64,000 nt of DNA, taken from contig CAXASK010002156.1 of the NCBI GenBank assembly GCA_963971535.1, positions 62,001-126,000 on the forward strand. The letters are read 5' to 3'. Under the pieces are notes generated by a model, which saw only the letters and a list, made by a program, of their open reading frames with translations, was not told the origin of the DNA and did not search any database. Made by a program: the position numbers and the translations under genes. Each line of letters begins with the position of its first letter. Position 1 is the first letter of the stretch. Below are positions 53,740 through 64,000 of this stretch, in pieces. The stretch comes from Notolepis coatsorum (lineage: Eukaryota; Chordata; Actinopteri; Aulopiformes; Paralepididae).

Positions 53740-54797
53740 CAGTGGCGGCTCGCCACTAGGGGCGCTAGGGCGCCGACCCCCCTGGTGAACCCTGGTTAAA
53801 ATAGAGAAGAACAAGATTTTTATTTTTTTTTGTTTTATAGCCCTATAAATAATAGAAACATGTTTAAAATTAATAATATTTACTCATTTTAAGTATGTTT
53901 GTGTTTCCAATGCACAATATAACGTTAATATATAAAAAAAAAATTATCGTTTTCCTGAACAGGAAGTGACTCACTGAGCATAGCCGCATTTCTCCTAGCG
54001 GCTCCTAGCTGTATTTCTCGCCCGGGCTAGACGCAATAACGCTCTGAGTGCGTCATCGCTGTATCCGTCGCAGCCAATCAGTGCGTAACGCGCTGTGCGT
54101 TGAAATATGATGTATTATGTTGGAAACCGGGCGCGATTTGAAGCGGTCTAGGCAAGCATCCATAGCAGCGTCAAGAATTTCCATAGCCGCATTTCGCTGA
54201 GACGCTCTCTGATTGGCCGATGTCAGTTTTTTTTCCGTAGCCGCATTTCGCGGAGACGCTCTCTGATTGGCCGACGCCACTTTCTATGTCTCTATTCTAG
54301 GTTTTCTAGGTTGTCAGATAGTTGTGTTGTTGTGAGATGCAGCTATTTGTCTTAGAGTGTGACTGCAAGTTCTTTCGATGGTTAAGCTTAGGCACTCTTT
54401 CAAAGTTGGTTAAGGTTAGAGTTTGTCTTAGAGCATGGCGATAGAACGCTAGGTAGTTTGCAGTCTGTTCGACGCGGAAATGGACAAAGAAATCAAGTAC
54501 TTGTGTTGTGTGGTGCTAACAGCTAACACTTGGCTAACAAGCTATATGGCGGATGCAGTCTGGACAGTGGACAGTGGTCTGGATATACATCATCAACAGT
54601 CAACAATGATACACTTTATCAAGCCCTCCGGCTGAACCACGTTTCAATTAAACAAAGTGAGTTTATGCTGTTGTGTTGTGATGCAGCTATTTGTTGTTAG
54701 CTCACACAGTACTTGTTGGCTAACAACAAGCTATATATGGATGCAGTGTGGAGGGACATGCATGGACAATGGACATCAACACAGTCTGGACATCAAC

Positions 54798-54872
<75 letters not shown>

Positions 54873-54882
54873 AACTAACGTG

Positions 54883-54931
<49 letters not shown>

Positions 54932-54943
54932 AACTAACGTGAT

Positions 54944-54974
<31 letters not shown>

Positions 54975-54998
54975 AACTAACTAACGTGATTCTCTCTC

Positions 54999-55083
<85 letters not shown>

Positions 55084-55093
55084 AACTAACGTG

Positions 55094-55128
<35 letters not shown>

Positions 55129-55334
55129 GTGTGTTTGGAGACGGAGCGAGTTTGTTTCTAACTTTTCTATTTATATATTGTGTTTCAAGTTGTGAATTAG
55201 ACTGTACTTTATTTGACTGGTTGTGTGTTGCTTGGTCAGCTGTCCGCTGCCAGTGACATGCCAATGCGTGGTACATGTTTGCAAAATGTTTGGTATAGCG
55301 CGCCCCCATGGAAAGAATGTAGCAGCCGACACTG
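53740..55334. mobile_element. hAT with CAGTGGCGGCT end, TSD ACCAGTAG
   Basis: A 1595-bp element with ends CAGTGGCGGCTCG and GCAGCCGACACTG, flanked by the exact 8-bp duplication ACCAGTAG (53732-53739 and 55335-55342). It splits an L2-type LINE. A 52-bp doubled phrase with GCCGCATTTCGCGGAGACGC lies at 54181-54282. The right half is a compound (CT)n array. No transposase. Confidence 0.93.
54800..55127. repeat. Compound (CT)n array with repeated punctuation
   Basis: Long CT runs separated four times by the same phrase CACTAACTAACGTGATT (once CCTAACTAACTAACGTG). A higher-order tandem repeat whose units differ mainly in CT length. Confidence 0.95.
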
Positions 55335-55342
55335 ACCAGTAG

Positions 55343-55807
55343 TAGATGATCACAATGTTCTAGAAGGCACATAGTTGACTAGAGAATTTGCAATGTAGCT
55401 TGGTCCTGTTCCATTTAGTGCTTTGTATATAAGGAGGAGGACCTTGAAATAGATTCTAAATGTTACCGGAAGTCAGTGTAGGTTAGCTAATACTGGACTG
55501 ATGTGGCAGCTTCCCTGTGGAACGCCACACTGAAGTGTTTCAATCTTTGAAAAGGTACCATTAAAAATAACACATTGTCTTCTGTTAAATAAGTAACTAA
55601 CTCCTCATGAAATCAGTAGCCGAGTCTTTAAATCCATAAAACAGAAGCTTCATGAGTAGCAGCGTATGGTCTACAAAGGCTGCACTGAAGTCCAGAAGCA
55701 CAACACCCACAACTAATTTCCCATCAATCTGTTTCAGTCATCAGTCAGGGATGTCAGTGCGGTGCTTGTGGAGTAGCCTGCTTTATACGCATGCTGTGCA
55801 TCAGAGT
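55343..55807 (-). mobile_element. L2-type LINE fragment (RT core)
   Basis: Right to left: KLVVGVVLLDFSAAFVDH then LLLMKLLFYGF, PVLANLH, LPVTFRIYFKVLLLIYKALN and GTGPSYIANSLVNYVPSRT. The palm core is followed at once by the C-terminal region, so the FADD section is missing from this copy. It continues across the hAT into 53632-53731. Confidence 0.75.
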
Positions 55808-56188
55808 TTAAAATACATGGGTATTACCCTGATGTATTTAAAATACATAGTATTACCCTGAGGTATTTAAAATACATGGTTATTACATTGAGGTATTTAA
55901 AATACATGAGTATTACCCTGAGGTATTTAAAATACATGGTTATTACATTGAGGTATTTAAAATACATGGGTATTACTCTGAGGTATTTAAAATACATGGG
56001 TATTACCCTGAGGTATTTAAAATACATGGGTATTACCCTGAGGTATTTAAAATACATGGGTATTACCCTGAGGTATTTAAAATACATGGGTATTACTCTG
56101 AGGTATTTAAAATACATGGGTATTACTCTGAGGTATTTAAAATACATGGGTATTACCCTGAGGTATTTAAAATACATGGGTATTACCA
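55808..56188. repeat. 30-bp minisatellite, about 12 copies
   Basis: Unit ATTTAAAATACATGGGTATT followed by ACCCTGAGGT. Variants have GGTTATTACATTG or ACTCTG. Because 30 is a multiple of three, open frames of 10-residue repeats exist on both strands; these are not evidence of coding. Confidence 0.97.
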
Positions 56189-56748
56189 GGGTTCGAGTTA
56201 TCACCTGAGAGCTATGGGGGCCCCCTTAAATTTCTTTTTTTACTCTTTTTTTTCCTGACATTTTGGCCGTTTTCGAAGTCATATTTAGAGGAATATCTCA
56301 TTAGGGTTAGAGTCTAATACTAATGAAAACTAATCAAACTGGCCCCCGTAAATGTCCAAATCACGGGACGTCCAGCACTCCAGTCATCTCTCCGGCCGGA
56401 GATAGGGAGACAGGGGGGCACGCAGAGGGGGATCGCATCCTGGGTGGGTGTCGTCACGGGACGTCCAGCACTCCGGTCATCACTCCAGGACAGCCACCCA
56501 CAGGGAGACAGGGAGACGGAAAAGGCGTTAGACTGCACGCGTGATTGTGATGGTGATGGGCGAACATAGCAATAGATACATGTGGTAGGCATATATGAAG
56601 TAAGCATATTTTGTGAATACAATAGAACAGTCAGTTTTGAGGAATTGCCTCCTTGTAGGTGAGTGACACTGCTGGCCCGATGAGACTGACCGTGCAGCAT
56701 GTCAGGGACAGAGAGTACAGATATGAGAGGCCTTCTGTACGTTTTGAG
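56189..56748. other. Possible DNA-transposon end; otherwise unassigned
   Basis: Begins at 56188 with CAGGGTTCGAGTTATCACC, which looks like a transposon terminus, but no inverted partner is visible. A phrase TCACGGGACGTCCAGCACTC occurs at about 56361 and 56453, a spaced duplication. Confidence 0.4.
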
Positions 56749-56816
56749 CAGTGGAGGTTATTCCATGACAACACGTGAAACACAAATTCACTCATAATTC
56801 ATAATTATTATTAATT

Positions 56817-56854
<38 letters not shown>

Positions 56855-58098
56855 ATTTTTATTATTATTATTTTTTTATTATTAGAAATGTTTTCCTCTG
56901 TAAAAAAAATGCCAGTGAATTAAATTTTTTTCAAAAATGCCCAAAAGTGACAGCTCTGAGCTCTCTGATCAGGCCTGCAGCAGAAATGGTTAGCTGTCAA
57001 TCACTCTGGTGCAACTTTCCCTGCACGGGCTGACCTTGATGAATATAATAGCCAATCAAAATAGGCTATTAACGGCATCTAAGCCCGGTTCATGCATCTA
57101 AGCTCTTGCCATTTTCGAACAGGGATTGAATGATTGGAGCCTTGAACTCCAATCAGAGAATGCCTGGCAATGCCAGTGCGTACCTGCGCAGCTGCAGCTG
57201 GACTGGCGTCAGTGTTCTAAGGAAGGAAGCTGCAATATTCAATGGAAGATGAGATCGGTCACTGCTTTGGCTGTTGTGTGGTGAGTGCATTTAAAAAATA
57301 TATATATATTTTACAGTGATTATGAATTCATTGGCCCGCTGTGGCCTTGCGTGTGTAATAATAAGGTAGCCCCCAAGGACCACATGAGTCGCGGCAAGCC
57401 TTAGGTTAGGTTTACATTATTTGTTCAAGGGGGACAGTGTACATTAATAAAACATTTTACAGATGTAAATGCACCCAATTTTAGCCTTGCTTGCGTTTCT
57501 AATCAAATATTAATATCGCTGCGGGGGGGGGGGGGGGCATAATCCCACGGGACAATGGGATTGACCGATATGTTTACCAATATTCCAATGTACAGTTTTG
57601 CTGTACCATTGACTCAGAATGGTCTGTTTTATTGAAATCGTCACAGCAGTATAGTTTGTTTATACTTCAGAAGTCATTGGCCCGCTGTGGCCTTACGTGT
57701 GTAATAATAAGGTAGCCCCCAAGGACCACATGAGTCGCGGCAAGCCTTGCTTGCGTTTCTAATCAAATATTAATATCGCCACGTGGAGGGGGGGGGGGGG
57801 GGGGGGGGAATAATCCCACAGGACAATGGGATTGACTGATATGTTTACCAATATTCCAATATACAGTTTTGCTGTACCATTGACTCAGAATGGTCTGTTT
57901 TATTGAAATCGTCACAGCAGTATAGTTTGTTTATACTTCATAAGTATGATATTTAAACATGGTCCCCAAAATGAATGGAAGCGAATGAGGAGCCTGACAC
58001 CTGGGAGGAATGGGGGTGTTGCAGCGTTGGGGATGTTTAAAAAATATAATTTAATAATTTTGTGCTTCACCAAGAAATTTGGTCAGCAGCCGCCACTA
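56749..58098. mobile_element. hAT, TSD GTTTTGAG, with internal duplication
   Basis: A 1350-bp element with ends CAGTGGAGGTT and AGCCGCCACTA, flanked by the exact 8-bp duplication GTTTTGAG (56741-56748 and 58099-58106). The interior has (AT)n, and two tandem copies (about 57330-57670 and 57673-57945) of a 270-340 bp unit that starts TTGGCCCGCTGTGGCCTT and includes a poly-G tract. No transposase. Termini resemble those of the 53740-55334 element. Confidence 0.92.
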
Positions 58099-58224
58099 GT
58101 TTTGAGGGGTTGTTTCCTTATAGGTGAGTGACAGTGCTGGCTTGGAAAACCCGGCCGTGCAGCATGTCAACAAATGTTAACAAATTACATTTTTTTCTTT
58201 TTTTTGGGGGTATTTTAAAATCAG

Positions 58225-58650
58225 CTAAAAGCAAGAATATAAAAAATAGAAACAAAAAGCTGTTTCGCCATATTTTTTATATTTCATTGTATGCACTTCG
58301 CGCAGGTCCACACTAGAAGACCTGATCGGGCGGTTTGGAACATATCTATGTAAGCAATCGCAGAGATAAGATGGTGCCAGACCATTAAGAGCTTTAAAAA
58401 CAAGCAAGAGCATAAAATCAATCCTAAAGACAACCGGGAGCCAATGCAGTGAAGCTAAAACTGGAGTAATATGTTCCCTCATCTTAGTTCTAGTTTAAAT
58501 TCTGGCTGCCGAATTTTGTAATCTGTCAGTTGTTTTCTTTGGAAGGCCAGAATAAAGTGCATTACAATAATCAAGCCGAGAGAAAACAAAGGCGTGGATT
58601 AGCGTTTTTGCATCATCCAGGGACACATAGGCTCTAATTCGTGCAATATT
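58225..58650 (-). mobile_element. L2-type LINE C-terminal fragment
   Basis: Reads [40 protein letters not shown], then HITPVLASLHWLPVVFRIDF and FKALNGLAPSYLCDCL. A typical fish L2-type RT thumb and tail. The L1 tail at 58655 is inserted within it. Confidence 0.8.
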
Positions 58651-58654
58651 TCTT

Positions 58655-59400
58655 TTTTTGTATTTTCTTTTTTTATTATTTTTTAAACAAACATATAAAC
58701 AAACATGACAACACACGATAAGATATACAAGCATTATTAACAGTGCACATCCAATGAAATCACCATATAGTTAAATGTCTTATACAGGATATACCCCCAA
58801 TACCTGCTATCTAATACCCTACACACATATGCTCTAGCTCGTACCCCCCCCTCCCGGACCCCCCATTGGATAATCCATCCATTATCCCTCGCTCCTAACC
58901 AGACACTACCATTATATGCTAGCTTTTATTTTCTCCACCACTTCTAACCACATTGTCATTTTGGATTCATTGAGACCCAAAATTCTTGCTGTAGATATTT
59001 CTTGATAAATCACATCGAGATATGTAATAATCCAGACCTTTCGGCAAATCTTTTCCGGTTGGAACCATCTTGATGCTATCAGCTTTTTAGCCACTGTGAT
59101 ACCCGATAAAACCAATCTCTTTAGCTGTGGATGTACTGCACACTCAAAAACATCATTCAGCAGTAATACAGAGGGGTGTACAGGTATATTCAGAGTTAAG
59201 AGATTTGATAATTGCTGGGTCACCTCTTTCCAGAATATCTTAACTGGTGGGCAGTCCCAGTACATGTGCATAAATGTCCCCTCGTCCCCATTTGTACATA
59301 AGGAGCATTTGGAGTCTTGTTTAAGACCCATTTTTTTCAGTCTTATAGGAGTCAAGTATGTCCTGTGAATATAGTTAAGATTTATTTGTTGATGGTCCGG
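58655..59400 (-). mobile_element. Second L1 copy, 3' end
   Basis: A poly-T stretch, a 3' UTR closely matching 18480-18770, then an open 196-residue ORF2 tail (58912-59502 in frame) including CSLCTNGDEGTFMHMYWDCP and ARILGLNESKMTMWLEVVEK. Same family as 18434-25998. It stops at 59400, where the gypsy LTR begins; the rest is expected beyond the window. Confidence 0.88.
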
Positions 59401-59819
59401 TGTTACGTTCTGGACACCGACCTCGGTCGGTGACCACCCACATTCCTGGCATATGTCACTGGGCTTGTCACCTGTCATTTCCCTGTCAATTAGTGCTGTC
59501 ACTTAGGGGTGGTTCCTGATTGGCTGTCACGGGGGTGTGTGTGGAATGTTGGTATTTGGTCTCTATTTAACATACCTCTCTTCTGCTTGTCCATTGTCAG
59601 GTCTTCACTAATTGCGTTCGGGGATAACGCGGACGGTTCTACTGTGGACCTCCAATAAGCTCCCATTTACCTTATCTTACACTTGTGCTTTTAGCACTTG
59701 TTCTCTCTTAGAATTTACTCTGTGTTCTTACTATTAAAGTCGAACCTGTTCAAGAGTAAACACTCTCTGTCTCTGTGATTGCCTTCAACCATTGGAATTC
59801 ACCTACCTGCATTCTGACA
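59401..59819 (+). repeat. 5' LTR of the gypsy element
   Basis: About 419 bp, starting TGTTACGTTCTGG and ending CATTCTGACA. Contains CTATTTAACATACC as a possible TATA region and ATTAAA at about 59733 as a possible polyadenylation signal. The right limit is inferred from the CA end just before the gag leader, as the partner LTR is not in view. Confidence 0.75.
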
Positions 59820-59842
59820 GAAGATCTGACCATCAGAATTCC

Positions 59843-60925
59843 ATGGAGGCCATCATGGAGATGCTCCGGACGCAGGGAGCAGCCCAGACACGGATGGAGG
59901 AACATCAGCAGCTGGTCAGCGCCGAGTTAATCCGACTCAATGGGGTCGTCGGATCATCCCAAGCGGTGGCGCAGTCGGCGTTGGCCACAGCTCGACAAGC
60001 CCAAGAAGGAGTGGCTGGTGTGCAGTCGGCGGCGGGGGAAGCAGCGCTCCACGCAGAGGAAAGTCGGGGAGGGTTCGGGGTCCAGGAGCGGTCCCGCGAA
60101 CCACATCTGCAGGCGCCCGCTCGCTATGACGGATCACCGGATGGTTGTAGGGAATTCATCACCCAGTGTCTACTCGTTTTCCGGCTGCAACCACGATCAT
60201 TTCCATCGGAGACAGCGCAGGTAGCGTATATTATCACACTGCTCACCGGCGAAGCTCTCTCCTGGGCTACGGCGGAATTAGAGGCAGGGGCGATAATCTG
60301 CGACAGTCTGGACGCCTTTACCCGGGAATTGAGAAGAGTATTCGATACTTCCCGGGTACTCTCGATCTTCGAGGCTGGTGGTCGTCTTCTCGACTGCCGG
60401 CAGGGCCTCCGCACTGTCGCAGCTTATGCTATCAAATTTAGGATCTTGGCTCGGGAGACAGCTTGGGCGGAGAACGTCTGCGTGGTTCTGTTCGTCAGGG
60501 GACTCTCAGCGCGGATGCGAGATGCTCTCTCCGCGCGTGAGATCCCCGAGCAGCTGGAAGTGCTGATCAATACCACCATCAAGATGGATAATCGGCACCG
60601 GGAGAGGGAGAAGGAGCATGTCAACAACACCCAGCCCCAGGTATGTTTTCCTTCTTCTCCTGGTGTTGATAATTCCATGCATTACACGAGTGGGCCACTG
60701 GGTGATGAATCCATGCAGCTTGGAGCGCTGTCGCTCTCGGACGACGAGAGGCAGCGCTTCATCAAAGAGCGACGCTGCTTCCGGTGCGGCCGCACCGGTC
60801 ACCGCTTCGGCAGCTGTCGGGTCCAGGCTGTATCGGCTCGGCGCCAATCGGGGATGGAAGGTGCGCCGTCGGGCCTCGAGAGGGCGCCAGCAGGTGGGCT
60901 CATTCCTGCCTCGCACATTTTTTGA
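59843..60925 (+). mobile_element. gag region of the gypsy element
   Basis: About 360 residues from the ATG at 59843. An N-terminal helical region rich in Gln/Ala, a capsid-like middle (FITQCLLVFRLQPRSF, ITLLTGEALSWA), and a CCHC knuckle near the end ([14 protein letters not shown]). Overlaps the start of pol in another frame, as in gypsy elements that make pol by frameshifting. Confidence 0.85.
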
Positions 60926-63900
60926 GGTGGCGATCAACTGTGGGGGTGACATTAGGGGAACTAAGGCTCTCATTGACTCAGGGGCGGCGGGCAATTTTAT
61001 TCACGTGGGATTGGTGAAGGAGTGGGGAACCCCGGTGGAGGACTTAGGGGTTCCCTTACCAGTCTATGCCCTGGACGGTCGGCCCCTGGGCAGTGGGAGC
61101 GTCACCCAGCGCACAGTTCCCTTACACATCCGGGTGGAGGGTGGGGAGTGGGAATGGGTTACTTTTTTTGTCATCTTTTCCCCCTATTCTGTCATGGTGT
61201 TGGGTCATCCCTGGTTGTCGTCATGTGTTCGTGTCATTAATTGGAGCACGGGCGAACTCTCAACGGCGGCCGACGTCAAGTCGATCGTCAGCGGGAGTTT
61301 GCCCAAACCCTTGTCTCCCCCCCCCTCTTCTCTTTTGTCTCCTCCCTCTTTCTCCAGGATGGTGGGGAGCGTGGCAGATTCTGATCTACCCTCTAATCCC
61401 GATTTAATAGGGGTGCCTGAGATCTATTGGGACCTGGCGGACGTTTTTAGCAAAACGCGTGCTAAAGCACTTCCGCCTCATAGATCATACGACTGTCCCA
61501 TTAATCTTCTACCCGGTACCTCCCCGCCTCGCGGGCGAATGTTCTCTCTCTCACGCCCCGAAACCTTGGCCATGAACACCTACATAGAGGAGGCATTGCT
61601 TGCGGGGCACATACGCCCTTCCACTTCCCCTGCCGGCGCTGGCTTCTTTTTTGTTGATAAAAAGGATGGGGATCAGCGCCCATGCATTGATTATAGGGGA
61701 TTGAATGACATTTCCATCAAGAACCGATATCCTTTACCCCTCATGGACACGGCCTTTGAGTGCTTACAGGGGGCACAGGTCTTTTCTAAACTTGACTTAC
61801 GTAATGCATACAACCTGGTCAGGATTAGAGAGGGAGACGAGTGGAAGACTGCATTTAACACACCCAATGGGCACTATGAGTATTTGGTCATGCCCTTTGG
61901 TTTGGCTAATGCTCCGGCAGTCTTCCAAGCCCTGGTTAACGACGTGCTGCGAGACTTGATTGGGGTGTCGGTGTTTGTCTACTTAGATGATATCCTGATT
62001 TTTTCTCGCGATATGGTGCAACACCAAATGCACGTTCGGGAGGTGCTAGACCGTCTCCTCAAGCATCAACTATTCGTTAAGGCTGAGAAGTGTGTGTTTC
62101 ACACGGACACCGTGTCCTTCCTGGGCTTTGTGTTGACGAAGGGCGATCTGCGCATGGATCCAGCCAAGGTGAGTGCAGTTTTGGACTGGCCACGGCCTTC
62201 GTCGCTCAAGGGGTTACAACGGTTTTTGGGCTTTGCAAATTTTTACAGGCGCTTTATTCGCAATTTTAGCGCCTTAGCCAATCCCTTAACAGCTCTCACT
62301 AAGGCCTCTCTCCCTGGCTTTGAATGGTCGCCTAGGGCTGAGTCGGCCTTCTGCGATCTTAAACGTCGTTTTACATCCGCTCCTGTATTGATCCGCCATG
62401 ACGCGGAGGTTCCGTTCATTGTGGAGGTGGATGCCTCTGACGTCGCGGTGGGGGGGGTGCTCTCTCAGAGATGCTTAAAGGATGGGAAAGTGCACCCGTG
62501 TGCTTTTTTTTCTCGCCGTCTGTCACCAGCCGAGCGTAATTACAACGTGGGTAATCGGGAGTTATTGGCGATCAAATTGGCACTGGAGGAGTGGAGACAT
62601 TGGTTGGAGGGGGCGGCACATCCTTTCATTATTTGGACTGACCATAAGAACTTGGCTTACATCCAAGGGGCTAAACGCCTTAACGCTCGCCAGGCCAGGT
62701 GGACGTTGTTCTTCACACGATTTCGATATACCATCTCCTATAGACCCGGCTCCAAGAATATCAAACCTGACGCGTTGTCGCGCCAGTTTGATCTTCCTGG
62801 GCGGGAGGAGCAGCCCCATCCCATTATTCCACCGGCCTTGATTTTGGCACCCGTGTCTTGGGGCATAGAGAAGGTGGTAAGGTCGGCGCTAACGCGGGAG
62901 CCCGATCCTGGTGGGGGTCCTCCGGGACGGTCGTATGTTCCCAAGGTGGCGCGCTCACGCTTGCTACAGTGGGCACATGCGTCATCCCTCACCAGCCACC
63001 CAGGGGCAACCAGGACCCTGGAATTTATCCGTAGGAGGTTCTGGTGGCCGACAGTGGAGGGGGATACGCGTTCCTTTGTGGCGGCCTGTCCGGTGTGCGC
63101 ACGTAGTAAGACCTCTCGACGGGCACCGGCGGGTCTCCTCCGACCACTTCCTATTCCTAAACGACCCTGGTCACACATATCTCTGGACTTTATTTCTGGT
63201 CTTCCCCTTTCGGACGGGTTCACCACCATTTTGGTGGTGGTGGATCGGTTCTCTAAGGCGGCTCACTTTGTCCCTCTCCCCAAGCTTCCTTCGGCCCGGG
63301 AGACTGCTGATTTAATTATACAGCATGTCTTTCGGGTCCACGGGCTGCCAGTAGATATCGTGTCGGACCGGGGTCCTCAGTTCGCCTCCAGGTTCTGGAA
63401 GGCGTTTGCCGCCGGCCTCGGCGCCTCTGTCAGTCTGTCGTCTGGGTTCCATCCACAGTCGAACGGACAGACGGAGAGGGTCAACCAGGATTTGGAGGGG
63501 GTCTTGAGGTGTTACGTTGCCGGTAGTCCGGCAACCTGGAGTAGGAGGTTGGCTTGGGCTGAGTACGCGCATAATACCCTTCTCTCCTCTTCTACCGGTA
63601 TGTCTCCCTTTCAGTGCCAGTATGGTTTTTAACCTCCTCTGTTTCCCGAGCAGGAGCAGGAGGCGGAGGTGCCCTCGGCCCAGGCACATGTGGCTCGCTG
63701 TCGCAGGACGTGGAAACAGGTTCGGAAGGCGCTACAGAAGGTTTCGGTTAGTACCCAACGGCAGGCTAACCGTAAGCGTCGTCCGGCTCCAGTTTACCGT
63801 CCAGGGCAGCGGGTTTGGCTTTCCACCCGGGATCTCCCTCTCCGGGTGGAATCCAAGAAGCTGGCTCCTCGCTTTATAGGACCATTTAAAGTGATTCATC

Positions 63901-64000
63901 GGGTTAATCCAGTGACTTACAAGTTACGACTTCCGAGCTCTATGAGGGTTCATCCGACGTTTCATGTGTCCCTGTTGAAGCCATTCCTCTCATCGCCCTT
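60618..64000 (+). mobile_element. pol region of the gypsy element
   Basis: Domains in order: protease ([12 protein letters not shown]), RT ([44 protein letters not shown]), RNase H ([23 protein letters not shown]), integrase ([44 protein letters not shown]), then the post-integrase module. Main catalytic motifs are visible. Continues past the window. Confidence 0.88.

Larger units (their letters stand above)
59401..64000 (+). mobile_element. Ty3/gypsy retrotransposon, largely whole, runs off window
   Basis: Plus-strand LTR element of the vertebrate chromovirus-like (sushi/V-clade) group of Ty3/gypsy. Parts: 5' LTR 59401-59819, gag from 59843, pol from 60618 to the edge. The pol order is protease, RT, RNase H, integrase, as in gypsy. 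The last visible residues ([13 protein letters not shown]) are the GPY/F-type module after integrase, so only the C-terminus and 3' LTR are outside. It looks nearly whole, with about one break in the visible part. Inserted into an L1. Age cannot be judged without the second LTR. Confidence 0.9.

Noticed and set aside
54050-54282. Repeat-rich 75-residue frame with ANQRAS units
   Set aside because: It arises from a doubled 52-bp phrase inside a hAT; no family resemblance.
3660-56190. CRISPR-like reading of the regularly spaced repeats
   Set aside because: The arrays (3674-3890, 9371-9500, 52488-52660, 55808-56188) are contiguous tandem repeats with no unique spacers and lie in a vertebrate genome.
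55824-56208. Open frames of 110-126 residues on both strands made of 10-residue repeats
   Set aside because: They are by-products of a 30-bp minisatellite whose period is a multiple of three. Both strands are open equally, and no start context or homology supports coding.

Overview
This window looks like intergenic DNA from a teleost fish, probably a spiny-rayed (acanthomorph) species; that placement is inference. The evidence is the repeat fauna: CR1/L2/Rex1-type and L1-type LINEs with fish-like proteins, many hAT elements with 8-bp target duplications, a fish tRNA-derived SINE, Ty3/gypsy elements of types common in fish, long simple repeats, and a hyper-repetitive C2H2 zinc-finger exon. Apart from that exon (11513-13363) I recognise no convincing intact host gene. 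Almost everything else is transposon sequence, and much of it is nested.

Layout. 1-8300: a minus-strand CR1/L2-type LINE cut into four pieces by a 4.0-kb Tramp/ZBED-type hAT (446-4457, with another hAT inside it), a second hAT (4951-6286, with a 372-bp hAT MITE inside it) and a TTAA-flanked piggyBac-like MITE (6890-7806). 8440-11450: LINE scraps, a 34-bp tandem repeat, a serpin-like fragment, and a complex of interleaved inverted repeats just upstream of the zinc-finger exon. 11513-13363: the 21-finger C2H2 exon. 15523-30413: a nest inside a Harbinger-like shell. The shell holds a non-autonomous LTR element, which holds a Rex1-type LINE, which holds a hAT and an L1; the L1 holds a TTAA MITE and a 1.9-kb hAT, and that hAT contains a perfect 67-bp inverted duplication. 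Most layers still show target-site duplications, so the order of insertion can be read. 30843-39082: an element bounded by 23-bp perfect terminal inverted repeats, holding a THAP exon and a SWIM zinc-finger exon on the minus strand, a hAT transposase fragment, and a young-looking short gypsy element. 39083-45250: mostly unassigned AT-rich DNA with LINE 3' tails, an LTR-like block, a (CA)n tract and two hairpin structures. 45255-47990: LINE pieces split by an inverted second copy of the 24-kb hAT. 48640-52660: a (TTA)n tract, a tRNA-derived SINE, a hAT flanked by a 310-bp direct repeat, and a tandem set of three hairpins. 52656-58650: L2-type LINE pieces, two more hATs with exact target duplications, a compound (CT)n array and a 30-bp minisatellite. 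58650-64000: a second L1 3' end into which a largely whole plus-strand gypsy element has inserted; it runs off the right edge.

The genes do not form a pathway. The two most biologically interesting loci are the zinc-finger exon, whose fingers have been homogenised and whose 3' end has been cut short by a stop in the linker before a decayed further finger, and the THAP/SWIM gene inside a long-TIR element, which could be an accessory gene of a Harbinger/ISL2EU-like transposon. All calls were made by eye; no alignment or database search was run.
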